Source of the DNA: Kryptolebias marmoratus
Lineage: Eukaryota > Chordata > Actinopteri > Cyprinodontiformes > Rivulidae
Assembly: GCF_001649575.2 (NCBI RefSeq)
Contig: NC_051444.1
Location: forward strand, 25,379,480-25,443,479
Direction of reading: 5' to 3'
DNA: 64,000 bases
The notes under the pieces are model-generated. The model was given only the letters and a program-made list of their open reading frames with translations, had not been told where the DNA came from and did no database searches. The translations under genes and the position numbers were made by a program. Positions 49,776 to 63,357 of this stretch are shown here, one piece after another; within the stretch, counting starts at the first letter, position 1, and the number at the start of each line of letters is the position of its first letter.

Positions 49776-51803
49776 CAAAACATGAACATAATAAGACAAA
49801 CATAAGTGAAACCAGCAAGTTTTGCTGAATTATGAAAATAACCAAATTGCTCTGTTAGTTTTGTTTAACTTCTCAGGATCCTGTAATGCTGCGTCATGTT
49901 CTAATGGTAACTGCAAATACACAAAGTAAATGTTCTACAGGCAATAAATAAATATATTAAAACATTATAAAAAGCTTTTGTTTGCTATCATGTAAATTAC
50001 ATACAAAAAAGGTAATTTAGCACTTTTTCTTACGTATCCACAAATACAAATATGGAAAGTCACAAACAAAGCTTAAAGTAGGACGTTATGTAAAATGTTT
50101 ATTCATTGAGCAGCATAAACTGGTTTATCCTAAGATGTTTTAGAAAAAAAAAAGATGTACGAAACTTAGTGAAAAGAGTTTAACATACTTTGTTGCTGTT
50201 ATGTTATGTGTTGAGCTTGAAGTTTATGATTAAATGTCATATTTCATTGCATAATAAGCTTCTGGTTCATAAGGAAAACATGTTGTCATGTAATTGTATC
50301 AGTAGTTCCTAAATAACATTAGTGCACTTATAACTATGTCTGCATATGTATGTTTTCTTCCTTACTTTATTCAAGTGAAACAACTTACCTCTGCCTACCC
50401 AGACACACATCAGTTGTCATCAGTGATCTGCAGAGTTGTTATTTGCATTTTTAATAACAAGATTTAAATACTTTTCATATTTCAAAATACTAGACTTTGC
50501 TAAATTCTACATTTTTTGTCAATTTCCATGCTGTTTTTGATGAATAAGTACAAACATTTACTTTAAAATACACAACGCGTCGTACACAAATGATGCATTG
50601 CACAGAACAACATATCTGGAACTAACTAGCTGTTTTTTTTCTGACAGTTCAAGTCAAAACTTGCTGTTTGACCAATTTGTTTTAAGAAACTTGAGAAATG
50701 TATCTTTTAGGAAATGAAATGAGGAATAAAGTTTGTAAAGGAGAATATCCATATGCTATTCTAAAACATGGTAAAAACAAATTTTATACTTTTCCACGCT
50801 GTTCAAGACAGTGTAGAAAGGCTCTCAACCTGTCATGCATTTGCCATTGGTCTATTGTAAAATCTTTTCCATTTGTGCGTGTTTTCCTAAGCTGAAATGC
50901 TATGAGCTCTCTCAAGTGTTACTACAACACAAGGAAATTGGAACCATGATTTCTAATATTTGTTCACAAGAACTGCATCGCTGACAGGAGCTATATACCA
51001 ATGTCACTGTCCCTCTTGTGTACCTCCATTCTTTTTTATTTGCTGAGACTCCCGTCATAGGACTAAGGAGGATTTGTAAGCCCAACTGCTACTTAGGATG
51101 AGGCTACCACAAAAGCCAATCTAAAACAACTCCAACCTCAAACAATTTATAGCAGTTCAAACAACACTATCTTGTGGACTTTTACACCCTGTCATTTGAG
51201 AATCTGACAGTTACACAGGCTGGCTCCATGTAATATGGACCAATTGCAACACATTGTTGCATACCTTCCACGGTTTTCTGATGTAAATCACCATCTGATG
51301 CAAAAGTGATGCAGTGATGAAAAATTGGCTCTCTGGTGTGCCTGTTCCAAGCAGTGGTTAGTTTAGCTCCCCTGTCACATACTATGCATGTTTTTTTAGT
51401 TTTTTTTAAACTGTGAACACAACAGCAAACCGTTGACTATACCCAAGCTTTTCATACAGCCTCATTTAAAAGTACTCAACCACTCCCAAACACCATTTAT
51501 GTGAATAAACTTTTGTGAATCGTTTTGAGCAAATATTAGATCTGAAGAAAATCCAAAAAACCTTGCATTAACAAAGGATTATTGTCTCTTCTAGAATCCA
51601 AGATGAGATGAAGTATATGTGAAAAAAGAAAAAAAGAAAAATCTGAAATAGTCATTCACAAGCAGGTCTTGCGTCAAATCAAAATGCAGGCTTTTGTGGT
51701 GGATAAAATGTCAAGGCTTTACTCCGGTGACTTGGTTGAATATCTAGTCCTGAATACATTTTGGACAGAGGAGAGAAAATGGTCTGTTAACCTCCCGACT
51801 CAC

Positions 51804-51896
51804 CTCGCACTGCATTTGAGTGAATGCAAAGCTATCCATTGAAGTTTGTGCTTTTATGGCAATTTCCATGATTTGTTGACAAGCTTTTAGTTCTGT
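51804..51896 (-). CDS. candidate cassette exon inside luzp2 (unrecognised)
   Basis: A 93-bp stretch is open for 31 codons. It lies between a pyrimidine-rich acceptor (TATCTTTTTTTCTGGGATTGAG) and a near-consensus donor GCGAG|GTGAGT. The peptide begins TELKACQQIMEIAIKAQ and ends FTQMQCE, and the exon is phase 0 on both sides, so it could be inserted between the 60070 and 33977 exons without shifting frame. I do not recognise it in LUZP2 or any other family, and its length is not a multiple of seven residues, unlike the flanking 21-residue exons. A chance open frame between cryptic sites is a real alternative. Confidence 0.3.
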
Positions 51897-54800
51897 CTCA
51901 ATCCCAGAAAAAAAGATAAATCAATCTGAGAGTGTACAGAGCTGAGGTCAGACCTGTACTGCGCTGCATTGTGTCACAAACTGAAACTACACAGTCACTG
52001 TTCAAAAAAAAAAAAATGAGAGCAATACAAAATAATGTAAAAAAATAAAAGTAACAGTCTGCCTTTATTGGCCCAGATATGATTTTTGAAACATCTCGAT
52101 ATTTGGATGCAATATTACCCAATCAAAATTTTGTTTTTACTAATCAAAGCTTTATTCTTTTAGCTTCAAATTACAAGGAGCTTCAAATTTGTTTCTCAAT
52201 AGGTGCTGATTGTGTGGGAGGTTTAGCTCAATTCTATTATCACCGCTGATTGGTCATACTTTTTAGCTCAAATTATTTTGTCTTTTTGTTCTACATGTTG
52301 GATTCTACAAAATATGTCATCATCTTTTTCTTGGAAGATGTGAGATTGTTGGTAATCAGCTTGTTGTTTTGTTTGTTTTGACTTTTGTTGTTTGTCTTCT
52401 GATTTTTCTTTTGCTTGACTGTTAATATCAGACCCATTTGGCTAAATAAATGTGATTTACAGTTGTGAGATCAGTGTATTGGTTTTGTACTTTCAGCCAT
52501 GTTTATATGCTGTCATCACACCCAACAACAAATGGATGGCAAATTTGGTTTTATTTGATTCTAATCAAAATGCTTGAATCACTCTGGCTTTTAGTACGCA
52601 ATGAAAACGTCTGGGATAGTTTAGCACATAAATTTTGCTTTGCTCAGTGAATATACCTGAATGTAGGAGAAGTGGACAAAATAAAATAAACAAACAAAAC
52701 ATAAAATTATAAAACAGCTCTTTTGTTTCAAAAACCTGAGCTTCAATATATCTTTTGAAGGGTGAAAAGAAACCAGAAGTTACTTTTTTAAACTATTTTT
52801 CGACCTTACATTATGAATGTAATGTTTGTGTCAGTGTGAGCTGCTTAGATATATAAAATAATGAACAATTTACTTACTTATAACTTTTTATTTTGAGAAA
52901 AAGAAAAAAAAAACACTGAAGTTACAGGGAACCTTGTGGATTATTCAAAAAGATACGATGCAAATCTCAGCTGTCACAGAGTCACGGCTGACGAAACCAA
53001 ACCCGACAAAATCTCTGCAAGATAAATTTTGCTTTGCATATTTTCCTAACTTTGTTTATTTATTGTACTTTATTTGATAAAGTTATAACCTGATGTCTAT
53101 ATAGACAATTCAAGCAAATCTATTTCAAAATTCAATTTTATTTTTTCATCTTTACATTTTTAAGATATATACAGCCAAAACCCAGGAGACAGAAAACTTT
53201 ATATTTAATATTATTATTATTATTATATTATTTTTTTATGGGTTGAGAGATCACAGACTTGGAGAGGGAGGGATAAATTATGCACAATGTTCACAAGTAA
53301 ATCAAAAAGTCTGTATTTATAACAGCTATAAAGACTAGCTTTTTTTTAAATATCATTTATTATACATTTGTATGTGCAGCTTGAGTGAAATATTTACAGC
53401 ACCTTAATCTATCACTGCTTTCAAACTTCACCATGTCCATAAACATTACTGGTATTTTTGCTGAACATTTATTCAATCATTACAGTAACATAATTGAGGT
53501 CTGTTGCATCTGACAAAGTCTGAACGTTGTCTGTTTAGAGCAAACACTGCCATGTTTGCCATCAGATATATTTCTGTTTCTTTAAAACCTGTTTTCATTA
53601 GTATTTATTTGCACTTAATGCATGTCTTGGTAATGTGTGAAATCGACTCTTAAAGTCTTGATGGTAAAAGTATCTTCGTATCTCTTTGATGTCAACATAT
53701 TGAACAGACACCCTCCTAAAAAAAAACAGAATTAAAGTGGTTGAAGAAAAAAAAAAAAAAAAATTAATGAAGGTTTTTAACCGGATTACAAAAGGACATT
53801 TATTGATCAAATAAAAAGAGTACACAAGTGTTGGCTTTCTGTCTCTGATTATGCTGTTATTGATTCTTATGTTTCAAATTAAATCACTTTAAAAAAGTTC
53901 AAGGTTTTTTTTTTCTTTAACAACCTAACATAAAAAATATGAATTAAAGAATTATACAAAAATGCAAAAGCACAATAAATAGCTTAGTAATAAACCTCCA
54001 ATAATTCTGAAATTCATTTGTGTTTTCCCCCAATTTCTCTTTTCACAACTAAATCATGCACACTCCATTTTCCAGCTACTACTTTTTTTTTACTTTTTTA
54101 TTCCTTGAGAAGCATTTTGAAAGATTAAGTAAATGTATTGATGCGTTTACTTTTTTTTCTCTGTCTCTGCCAGTAAAATTACATAGTGAAGACATGAAAG
54201 GGTAAGGACAATGATGAGAAACCATTTTAGACAAAAAAAAAAAAAGAAATCAGCATCAGCAGCACTGAGCCGAGAGTGTGGCGAAACTGTCTATTACAAT
54301 GCTCTGTGAGAACCTGATGAGTCCCAGCAGGATCCAAGTCAGCCTGTAAATCATCCTCCCGCAAAATACTCATAATAAGCCTTGAAAGCAAATCATTGAT
54401 GATGACTTGACAGTGAATTGCAGCCATAAAGCTTCCCCGGTGACACCCTGACACACCTCACAATGATGTGCAACATAAAAAGACATTTCAAAAGCTAATG
54501 CTGGTGTAAACAAAGGATATTGTTTGCTTTATAAATGTTCCCTTCAGTTTTGTCAGTTGGTAAAATAAATCTGACAAAAAAATTCACACTTTTGTGAACA
54601 ATGGTATTATGCAGGGTGTTTCAAATAATAACTTTCAGACATAAAAAGGCAATACTTTAAGTAGATCTGTTGCTCAGTATTAATGAACTGAGACTCCATG
54701 CTTTCATTACCACAGTGTCAAGCTTCAGATGTTCCGTATTTGTGAGCCAGGTGAAATATGTAAACCAGAATAAAACTGACTTGTGTTCAAAAGTGAGAAG

Positions 54801-57522
54801 TATGAAGCTGAATTGGCCTCAATGAAAGAGAGAGGGAGGGAAAAAAAAGTCATTCTGTAGACATTTTTAAGGGAAGGACTCAACAAACTTGTATCACTTA
54901 TTCAGTCATACAGAAGTTAACTTTTTTATCCATGTCATGTTTTTGTCATACCAAATAAAAGGCAATGGACATTTGATTTTTTTTTACCTTTTTTTCTTTT
55001 AGTAAAGGCTCATTTAATTAAACTTTCACATTAGGTTTGATTCCAATTTCCTGTACATGACTACCCAGATACAAAGAAATATCTGTGTAGGCATAACGTT
55101 CAGCTGAATTCTATATGGGTTCTCTATCCATTATTTTTTGGACCAATTCAATTTTAAGTTATTACTGAAAAGAAATATTTATGAAAGAAAATTTGAGGTT
55201 AATAATCTGTGTTTATTTTCATGTAGCATACTTTACAGCGAGAAGGGTTAAAAGAGTTTCCAATACAATCAAACCCATTTCATTTTACACTTGTTTCTCA
55301 TTGATGTCGTGCATAAAGTAATGGAGGTGCAACAAGGGGGTCAGAGTCTAACTGCTGCTAATAGGCCTTTAGTCACCAATGACTAATCATAGATTTAAAT
55401 TGGTGTGTGTGTGTGAAGTTGACAGTAGTTTAGGTTTGATTTAGTACCTTCGTTTTCTATTTCTAATGAGGTAATAGTCTCACTTGCTTGTTTTACATTT
55501 GACTACAGCGTGATTAATTTAGAAAAACATGGTACATTTTAGACTGTGACAGACAATAAAGTCCCAGCTTAAGAGTGGGGCTTCAGTGTAGCTTAGAAGT
55601 CACTTCTATATGAGCATGCAATATGTCCAGCGGTTTTTTAGCCAGAGGGTGACAAGACAAAGTATTTGTCTACATACATTACACTATTGTGTAAGCTGGG
55701 GTGCCATAATAATACATTGAATTGTGTTTTTAATTGTATTTTGATAAAGCACAAAGACAAAATTTTAAAAAGTTCTTTGTTTTTCCATTTGCATTTTGAA
55801 ATATGTTAAATAACAGGGAACATGAGAAGACAAATGATCTATTCATTCATCTAATTTCACACACTGTATCTCACAATATTAAACTTATTTCCAGAAAGAC
55901 ATATCTGAGGTGACTGTGGCGCAGCAGCACAATTGACTGTTACGCAAGGAAGATTGGACTCTGATGTATTCAAATAAAATGCTTCAACATTTTTGACCTT
56001 TTCTGAATAACCCACAAAAGTGTAATAGATACAGAAAATGTATCTCATAATACCCTGCATGTATCCATGACTTAAATGTCAGCATGGGACATATGTCAGA
56101 GAAGTTCACTGACTTCTATTGACCACAAACGACCTCTTTTTTGATTGTAAAGGCCTCAAAACATGCAGAGACGTTTTCCAAGATATGTAGATCCGTAACA
56201 AAGGAGGCAAATCTAAAATGTCAACAGTGGTGCATTGCTGAGGAGAGCAGTGAGTTTATAAAATAATTTGTTGTCTGTACCACTGCTTTCTTCCTCTTCC
56301 GCTTATCAACAGTATAAGTCTGAGTAAACAACTCTAGTGTTGCCTTAGCTGTTGTGTAAAAAAAGATTTAAACTATTTTTTAAGCAAAAAGTACTGCTAT
56401 TTTTGTATTTCTTCAATTACGGCTCAGTTAGCTCAAAATCAAGTCTAACAGTTGGCAAAGCTGTTTGCCAGCTCTTTGTTTTGGCAAGATTAGTGTGTGC
56501 ATTGATGACTGGCTTATGGTAATGAGGTTTAGCAGGAGGGCTGGGATCAAAACATGTGAAAACATTAAATCCTGCTCTGCCTGTGAGCAACATTGGATCA
56601 TTTTCATGCATCTTCATCACTGTCTCAGTTTCTACCACATGCAAATCACATGCAAACATCATGCTGTTAGGAAGTAAAGGAATCTCTAATTGTTAATCAC
56701 AAAGTCAAATCATGGCCTTCTTTATGGGTCATTTAGTGAGTTAAATGAATCTGCTGCACAGCACTGGAGACATGTGCAAACCCCTGCTGTGAAAATCACT
56801 TGATTGATTATAGAAGTGTCTCTACATTTACCTCTGATTACTTCCTGCCAAGAAGCAGGCAAGAGTAAATTCAATATATTCTATCCAAAATTATTTATTT
56901 AAATGGCTTGCTGCCTCAGATGTCATTAATAAAAAACAATATATTTCACCTCATGTAATTATTGCTTACTGTACCAAACTATTTAGTGGATGACCATGAT
57001 GCTAATTGACTCCAGCTGCCATTAAGGCTTACTAAAGATTTGACACATAATTTGTAAAACCTCCTGTTCAAAACCAACCTAAATTGAAATCAAAATATGT
57101 ATTTCAGCAACTTCCACAAATGTGCTATATTAAAAAAATAATAACAAAAATAGTCTTTTCAGTGATTGCAGGCAATGGAATTTTTTGATACAAATTCAAA
57201 CATATTGGGTAAATTAGCTTTGTTTGTTACAATTATGACTTTTTGTCATCTTGGAGCTACTGATTAAACTATTCCTTTCAATGAGTTTGGGTTTTCTTCC
57301 CTGCCAGTGATTGCAGAATATTATTCTATAGACAGAACTGGTAAAAGTCAGTTAGTGGAGTGTTGTGACACTGTTAAAATGTTCCAACAGTTTCATATTT
57401 CTAAAGGTCAAATTCCCCCAAATAGGAGCAGAACACAGCATATGTGCTGATGGTAAATTTGACAAGATTTATATTAAAAAAAAAGTAATTTTATGCAATT
57501 GCCAAACTAGTGGCTTAGTGAT

Positions 57523-57583
57523 TCCATCCATCCATCCATCAATCCATCCATCCATCCATCCATCCATCCATCCATCCATCCAT
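57523..57583. repeat. (CCAT)n microsatellite
   Basis: About 15 CCAT units with one CAATCC interruption. The same tetranucleotide forms the tail of the SINEs in this window, but no SINE body is recognisable beside it. Confidence 0.97.
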
Positions 57584-58624
57584 ATCAAAGTTTGATAAAA
57601 TCTTTTTCTCTGCACTCAAACAGATTAATTAGATATTCAAACTTTATTTGAACTGGGCATTAAAGCCTGTTCTGTTCAAAGTCAATTTGCAGCAGGAACT
57701 CTTCCTCTCAACACGTAGCAGCAGAGGCTGCAGGAAAAGCTGTCTCCACAACAGGACCTAAGGGAGGTGCCACATGGTCCTAGTGGCTGATCTATTATAA
57801 ACTGCTGCTATACAAGGTTTTAAAGTGGTGGACACAGTTTTCAAATTTAGTGGCATTTCAGTCCTGCAGAATCTTGAGATATGAGATTTTGTTACACCCC
57901 TAATACCAGGAATCAAACTCCCACCATCAACTTTGAGTCGTCTCCTTGCAGGTGGTGGGCCCATGAAGAAGTTGGTTTTCATTTTCTTTTTTTTAATTAT
58001 CATTATTATTTTTTCTGTTTCCTTTGTATAAATACTATATAAAGAAGGTCATTTATATAACCTCAGGCACTTTTGTTGATTTTTTTTTTTTTTAACTTAA
58101 ACAATTTTAGAAAAAAAAAAACTTTTAAGGGTAATAAAGGCACAAATATTGCTTTGGATCCTAAAAACATGATCTACTAGTCCAAATATTTTTAATAAGT
58201 TCAGAAACCTGCTCTGAGGCAGGTCTTACTCAAAACAGCTTGACTGCAGTAAATTGATGTCATTATGTCATTGTTTGATGCTTCATTTGAAGCACCTCAT
58301 GTTGTTACCAAAATAGAGTTTAATCAGAATTGGTCTCCAGGTGATTTGAACATCTGGTAAAAATGACTTTTTTTAGCACTGTTGAGCTGCGTGGTACAAT
58401 TTGTAGTAAAATATCATCCTATTTTTTGTCATATAATGATGTAAAATATTAATTTGTTGAAGCTCAAGACAATTTACTCTATGGGAAGAGTGAATATTTT
58501 GAAAGTGTTATGAAGCTATAAATCCATTTTAATTTTAGACAAAATAATAAAAGTAGTAAATGAAAGTATTGTTTAAAAAAATAAAGCTCATTTGTCTTCA
58601 ATTAGAAGAAAAAAGACCCTCTCA

Positions 58625-59181
58625 GGCCCTGTTTACACAAAGATGACATGTCATACAAAGATTTTACATGAATATGGCTGTTTTGTGTTGTGATTGGTGA
58701 ACGTGCACAGAAAAGGAGGGGGGCTTGACCCTGAAATTATTTTTAAAAAAAGGGTAATTATCGTATATCTGGCAACACCGATGCCAGGCTTTTAACGAGG
58801 CTCACGTACAGTCTGGAGCATCCAAAATGATGAATACACAGATGTTTGTTTGGATCGACAGTGAGGTTGGGTTGCTGCTACGTGTTGAAAAGGGTGAGTA
58901 ACATTAACAACACTCTGCAGTCTGCTATTATTGTTTATCTTCTCAAGCATATGCAGAACAACTATTGACTGCAGCCTTCTGTGGTGCGCATGTGCAATGT
59001 CACACGTAGATGCTTCCTATGAAATGCAAAGTCGAGTGTCTGAAAATCTCCACTGTGAGACCTGGGTTCAGAAAGCTCTGGTTTCAGAAAAAAACAAGTG
59101 CTATTGTCCTTTACAAGAACGGCTCAACCACAGCAGAAAATCTACTACTTCGCTCAAAATCATAGTTGTGTAAACAGCCCC
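58625..59181 (+). mobile_element. cut-and-paste DNA transposon copy B, non-autonomous
   Basis: The ends GGCCCTGTTTACACA and TGTGTAAACAGCCCC are imperfect inverted repeats. At 58827-58893 a 67-bp reading start encodes MMNTQMFVWIDSEVGLLLRV then a GTGAGT donor, the same length and donor position as in copy A. Flanking blocks (AGTGAGGTT, CCACTGTGAGACCTGGGTTC near the right end) also align with copy A. Only the first exon of the presumed DNA-binding protein remains. Confidence 0.65.
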
Positions 59182-60069
59182 TCAATAAACCTAAATTTAT
59201 ATGGGCATTTCAGCCTGAGTCAAAAATTATAACAAAACTGTTTCATGTCATTGCAAAGCACTTTTCCCTATAATTATGAATTAATTTTGTTTTAACATCT
59301 ATATAATTTTGCAAAAACAATGAAATGCCGCAGCATATTTTTATTCCTTTAGTCACAATATTAGTATGTCAGGGATTTTTTTCACAGTCAATCAAACCAC
59401 TGTTTTGTATAAGCAGTAATGGAAATATCCAAAAATGACTGATAAAACTTTTAAAGCTAGACACGGCTGGCAAAGTCATTTTACATTTGATGGGGGGCAC
59501 AATATTTTGATTATTTAATAGCCCAGCTAAGAAAGTAAATGTTGAACATTTTGAAATCACAGACTTTCAGTTCAGACATCTTTGTATTAGTCTGACAAAC
59601 ATTCTCAGCTGTCTAAGGCCTGCTCAGTAAATATCAGCTGGATTGTGTGAGATCCTCAGATTTAAAGGAAATTCTTTCCAGGGTGGGTTTTTGCTCTAAT
59701 GATGAACATTTATCAGGAAAAGCAAAAGAGGAGAGACCAATATTTCAAGCAACACAAGATACAGCAGTCAGGACTGCAATGATGATCAAAGACATGCTTC
59801 AATGTTCACAAAGTAGTCGGTAAAAACCCCATGTTCGTGCCAGCGTTATGTCCAACTCTGATTGAAAGCAACAGACTCTAGCCTGGTTTCCTGGGATTGT
59901 CAAAAGAAATTTGGCAAACTCAGAAAATCCTTAAACGGAGCTGAACAAGGTGAGGAAACTGGATTTCTGATGAGTCAATTAAAATAAACTCTACCACTAT
60001 ATTTTAACACATATAGCCCATGAAGGTGTGGTGAGATATAAGGACTTCTGCGATGATATTGTGACTCAC

Positions 60070-60132
60070 CTCTTGTTGTAAATCCTTGATAATTTTGGTT
60101 TTCTTCTCCATCTCAACTTTCAGAAATTTAAT
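60070..60132 (-). CDS. luzp2: luzp2 coiled-coil exon (63 bp, first in window)
   Basis: The exon follows a CTGTCCTCAG acceptor and ends at GAG|GTGAGT, a strong donor. Its 21 codons start IKFLKVEMEKKTK and end KDLQQE, exactly three heptads. The remembered vertebrate counterpart is INFLKTEVERKSK...RDLQNE. The alternation of hydrophobic residues with Lys and Glu fits a parallel coiled coil. Both boundaries are phase 0, so it joins directly to the NKSLK exon 26 kb downstream. It is too short and start-less to stand out as an ORF; the splice sites and family match identify it. Confidence 0.9.
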
Positions 60133-62815
60133 CTGAGGACAGAAAAGGCACAAAAAAAACACTCCATTTATGAGAATGTGTGTGTTTTAACAACTGAACA
60201 CATTTATTTAAGATGGATAGACGTTAACTACTGTATGTCCACTTAAATATGTTCAAACAATTAAATGGATGTAATTTTTATATTTGAATTGAAACCCCAA
60301 ATCATTTGTTCCTAATAGAAACAGGTTACAAATACATTGAAATATTTGAATGCTCTTTTTACTACTAAATAAATAATTTATTTTAATTAATTCAGAATCC
60401 TTAAATTTGGTCCATATTGTAGGGACAAACATAATGTTTGACTCTAAAGTGACAGAAGCATGAAAAATAACCTTCCAGGCAGGATCATGCTCAATAAATA
60501 AATTCTTTAAGGTCAAAGTCACATTTATTATTTTTTCTGTCTAGTGATGTAGCCTAGACTTGACCAGCTGACTCATATGTGTAAGCAGACCACAGTAACA
60601 TCATATGTCATTACAAATCATTGTCATTGTCCTTGAGAATGCTGCTAAAAGACAGAAAAATAAAATAATGACAACTTATTTTGTTTTTCAAGATTATTAC
60701 AATTGGTCCGTTAATTAATACACTGATTAAAACAGGAAAACTGCAGCAGCTCCTTCACACGTACAACCAAATCCCAGCACAAGCAGAGATAAAACAGTCA
60801 GCATTTGATTTACTGTGTTTATTTTACCTAATATGAGCGGTTTCGGCATGTTTACATTGAGGGACTATAACTTAGGCTCCTGCAATAAATGAAGACAGTT
60901 CCTTTAAAGCTTGTTGTGCCAGCAAGGCACTTTGATGCAGAAAGTAAATACAACCTTTAAAACAGCGCATGCTGTTAAAACGGCTGCTTATCAAAAACAT
61001 TTTAGCTCTGACAAAAGTCGTCGCCTAGGATATTTTAGCTCATCTCTCACAAAGTTAGGAATGTATAACAACTGTCCAGAAAATTTTAATTGTAGACTCA
61101 CTGATGTCATGCAGGATGCACAGAGCCTTTTATTCCTGTAGTGAGCAAATGCTCATTTTACACAAAGTGCCTGATTTAATGGACTATATTTTTATCACGT
61201 CAGAGGGATATCTTTGTTTATAGCAATCCTTTTATCAACAGCTCAGCATGTCTTGGTGCAGACATGAAGCTTCTGTCTATGTCCTTGTATCAGCCAAATG
61301 GAGGTTCAAACACCGACCGCAGATGGCAAACTCCTGCCATGGGCAGCCAAACAAAAGAATTTGTTGTGTGTGTAAAACAGATAGGCCGAGGTTTGGGAAT
61401 GGTCTGTTTATCCATTCTAAAAAAAAGGGGGTTTTTCCAGTGTTGCATGTCCTTGGGAAAGGTCGTTAAGATAGTCCTGAGGACAAAAAAGGAAGAGATT
61501 CATGGGGCTGGTGACCTCATGCCAGGTATAGACCTGAGGGAATAGTAAACTATGTCTCGCCGGTTGACTCACATCCCCAAACAGGGCACGATAACATCAA
61601 GGTTCATGTTTGAGCCTTTCAGTCAATGCCACAACCTGAGGGGGGTTGTGAAAAGAAAGGTTTAAGTTAAAACAAGTAAAACCTGTAAAATCACCCGTTT
61701 AGTGTGTATAATTTATATATATTTATATATACTTATATATTATAATTTAAAAGATTATTGATTTTATTGCTGAATTTTAACTACTTAAATTACCAAGTTC
61801 AAGGAGTCAAATTCATTAAAAAAACAGGCTTTTTGTTCAGTTTGTCAAATATTACAAATTGATACATGCACTGACATTACTTTGCCTGTAACACAAAGGC
61901 AATGGTAAATGTTATGGCAATTAGAGAATGAGTCAGTCAAAAGAAAATATATTTAAGGCTTTTTCTGTGTAATATATTTAAGTTTGTTATAGTTTAACTG
62001 TGGTGCCTACTGTGGATTTGCGAAAGTAAACTCAATCATAAACTACATTTGACGCTAATTAGAGTGACTAACTCTTCAAGTACAAAGAACAAATCAATTT
62101 AAACCTATAATAAGGCCAGACGAGGAGCATTTTAAAGTTATTTTGGTTGATTCTAAATGAAACATGAATCAGAGAATATCATGGCATGCTTTATAATTGT
62201 AATCACTGAAGTAGAAAAAAAAGTCTTTGTGTTTCTTTTTTCTCTTTTATTCTCAAAAAAAGTTTCAGTTTTATTATAAAATGCTACCTCAGTCCTCACC
62301 AACTGGGAGGAATCTTCAAATAAAACTGTTTCACCTTAAGGATAGAATAGCTTGCCATAAACGGAGTGGTTCTTTTTTTATGCAACACAATTCTGCTAGT
62401 AGTCCAAGACCCACAGGGAAGACTTAAAACATAAAGAACAACACAAAAAGCCAGACTCATGGGTTGACACTATAAGATCCACCTGCATCTAAGTGATGAA
62501 TTTCACTAATTTTTCAACAGTAAGGACAAATTCCATTTATTTGTGTTACCCTACATCTATACCTTCGAATACAAAATGTGATACTCATTGAAGAAGTCAA
62601 CATACTATCAATTGTTGTTGATTCTTTTTTTTACATAAACAGACACAAAGTCAGTATGACAGTATATGGGACATGTCATCCGAAAAAGTACTTATCCAGC
62701 CTGAAACAGACTTTAGCATGCAGCATATATATATTAGAGTTTGTTAGGAATGAGCAGCAATAATACCAAACCTAATACATTGGAATATACCAAATCAAAT
62801 AATACAATGGTTTTT

Positions 62816-62844
62816 TGTTTTGTTTTGTTTTGTTTTGTTTGTTT
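62816..62844. repeat. (GTTTT)n microsatellite
   Basis: About five to six GTTTT units followed by TTTGG/TTG variants. Confidence 0.9.
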
Positions 62845-63357
62845 GGTTGTTGTTTTTTTCCTGTGTGTGTCATAACAAATATTCCTAAACAATATATTTA
62901 CACTTGAGAGTGTATTTGCAAGTGCAGCGATTCAGCCTAAAACACAGCAGAAAATAGCTATAATTTTGATTTCTTGTGGAGCAAGATATGCAAGCACTAA
63001 AGTTAAACGGAGTGATAATAATAATGATAACGGAATAAATAAATAATATAATTTTCCACCAGGAGGTCACAGCCAGTGCAGGCTGAGTTACTAGATTTTA
63101 CATCTTTGTTGTGACTCAGACTCCTTAAATGATGGCTGAGAGATTAAAAAACCCACAGGTGACAAGAACCTTAATGAGCCACATGATGGCCGGGTGGGTA
63201 ATGGACAGGATGTCACGGCACTAATTACCCCACAAGATATTAAAGGGGTGATTTACAACCATACAAAATGTTGCTGTTGCTCAAGCAGCAACTCCAACCA
63301 AAACAAAAACACACACACACAAAGGTTTGAGTGGCCTCCCTGGAGTGGTATACGGTT

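Larger units (their letters stand above)
34040..60069 (-). other. luzp2: luzp2 intron, 26 kb (17.8 + 8.2 kb if the 51.8-kb exon is real)
   Basis: The largest intron. It holds most SINE copies, a LINE 3' tail, a hAT element with an assembly gap, four microsatellites and DNA transposon copy B. The longest unexplained ORF (48453-48911, plus, 152 codons) has no recognised domain. The stretches 34.1-36.2, 43-44.1, 44.3-46.5, 46.8-48.4, 49.8-51.8, 52-57.5 and 59.2-60 kb show nothing I can name. Confidence 0.85.
1418..60132 (-). other. luzp2: luzp2 gene body, partial (six recognised exons)
   Basis: This span holds six short minus-strand exons, each with an AG acceptor, a GT donor and an open phase-0 frame. 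Read 5' to 3' (descending coordinates) they give a continuous coiled-coil protein. Peptides such as NKSLKNKLLSGNKLC, KKIQAQLKELRYGKKDL and AKEELEKTALD fall in the same order as in the LUZP2 I remember from mammals. Vertebrate LUZP2 is a leucine-zipper protein of about 350 residues with an N-terminal signal-like segment, expressed mostly in brain and spinal cord; its molecular role is poorly defined. Missing here are the 5' exons (signal peptide and first coiled-coil part, beyond 64000) and the final coding exon. Introns of 0.8 to 26 kb fit a very large neuronal gene. Confidence 0.9.
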
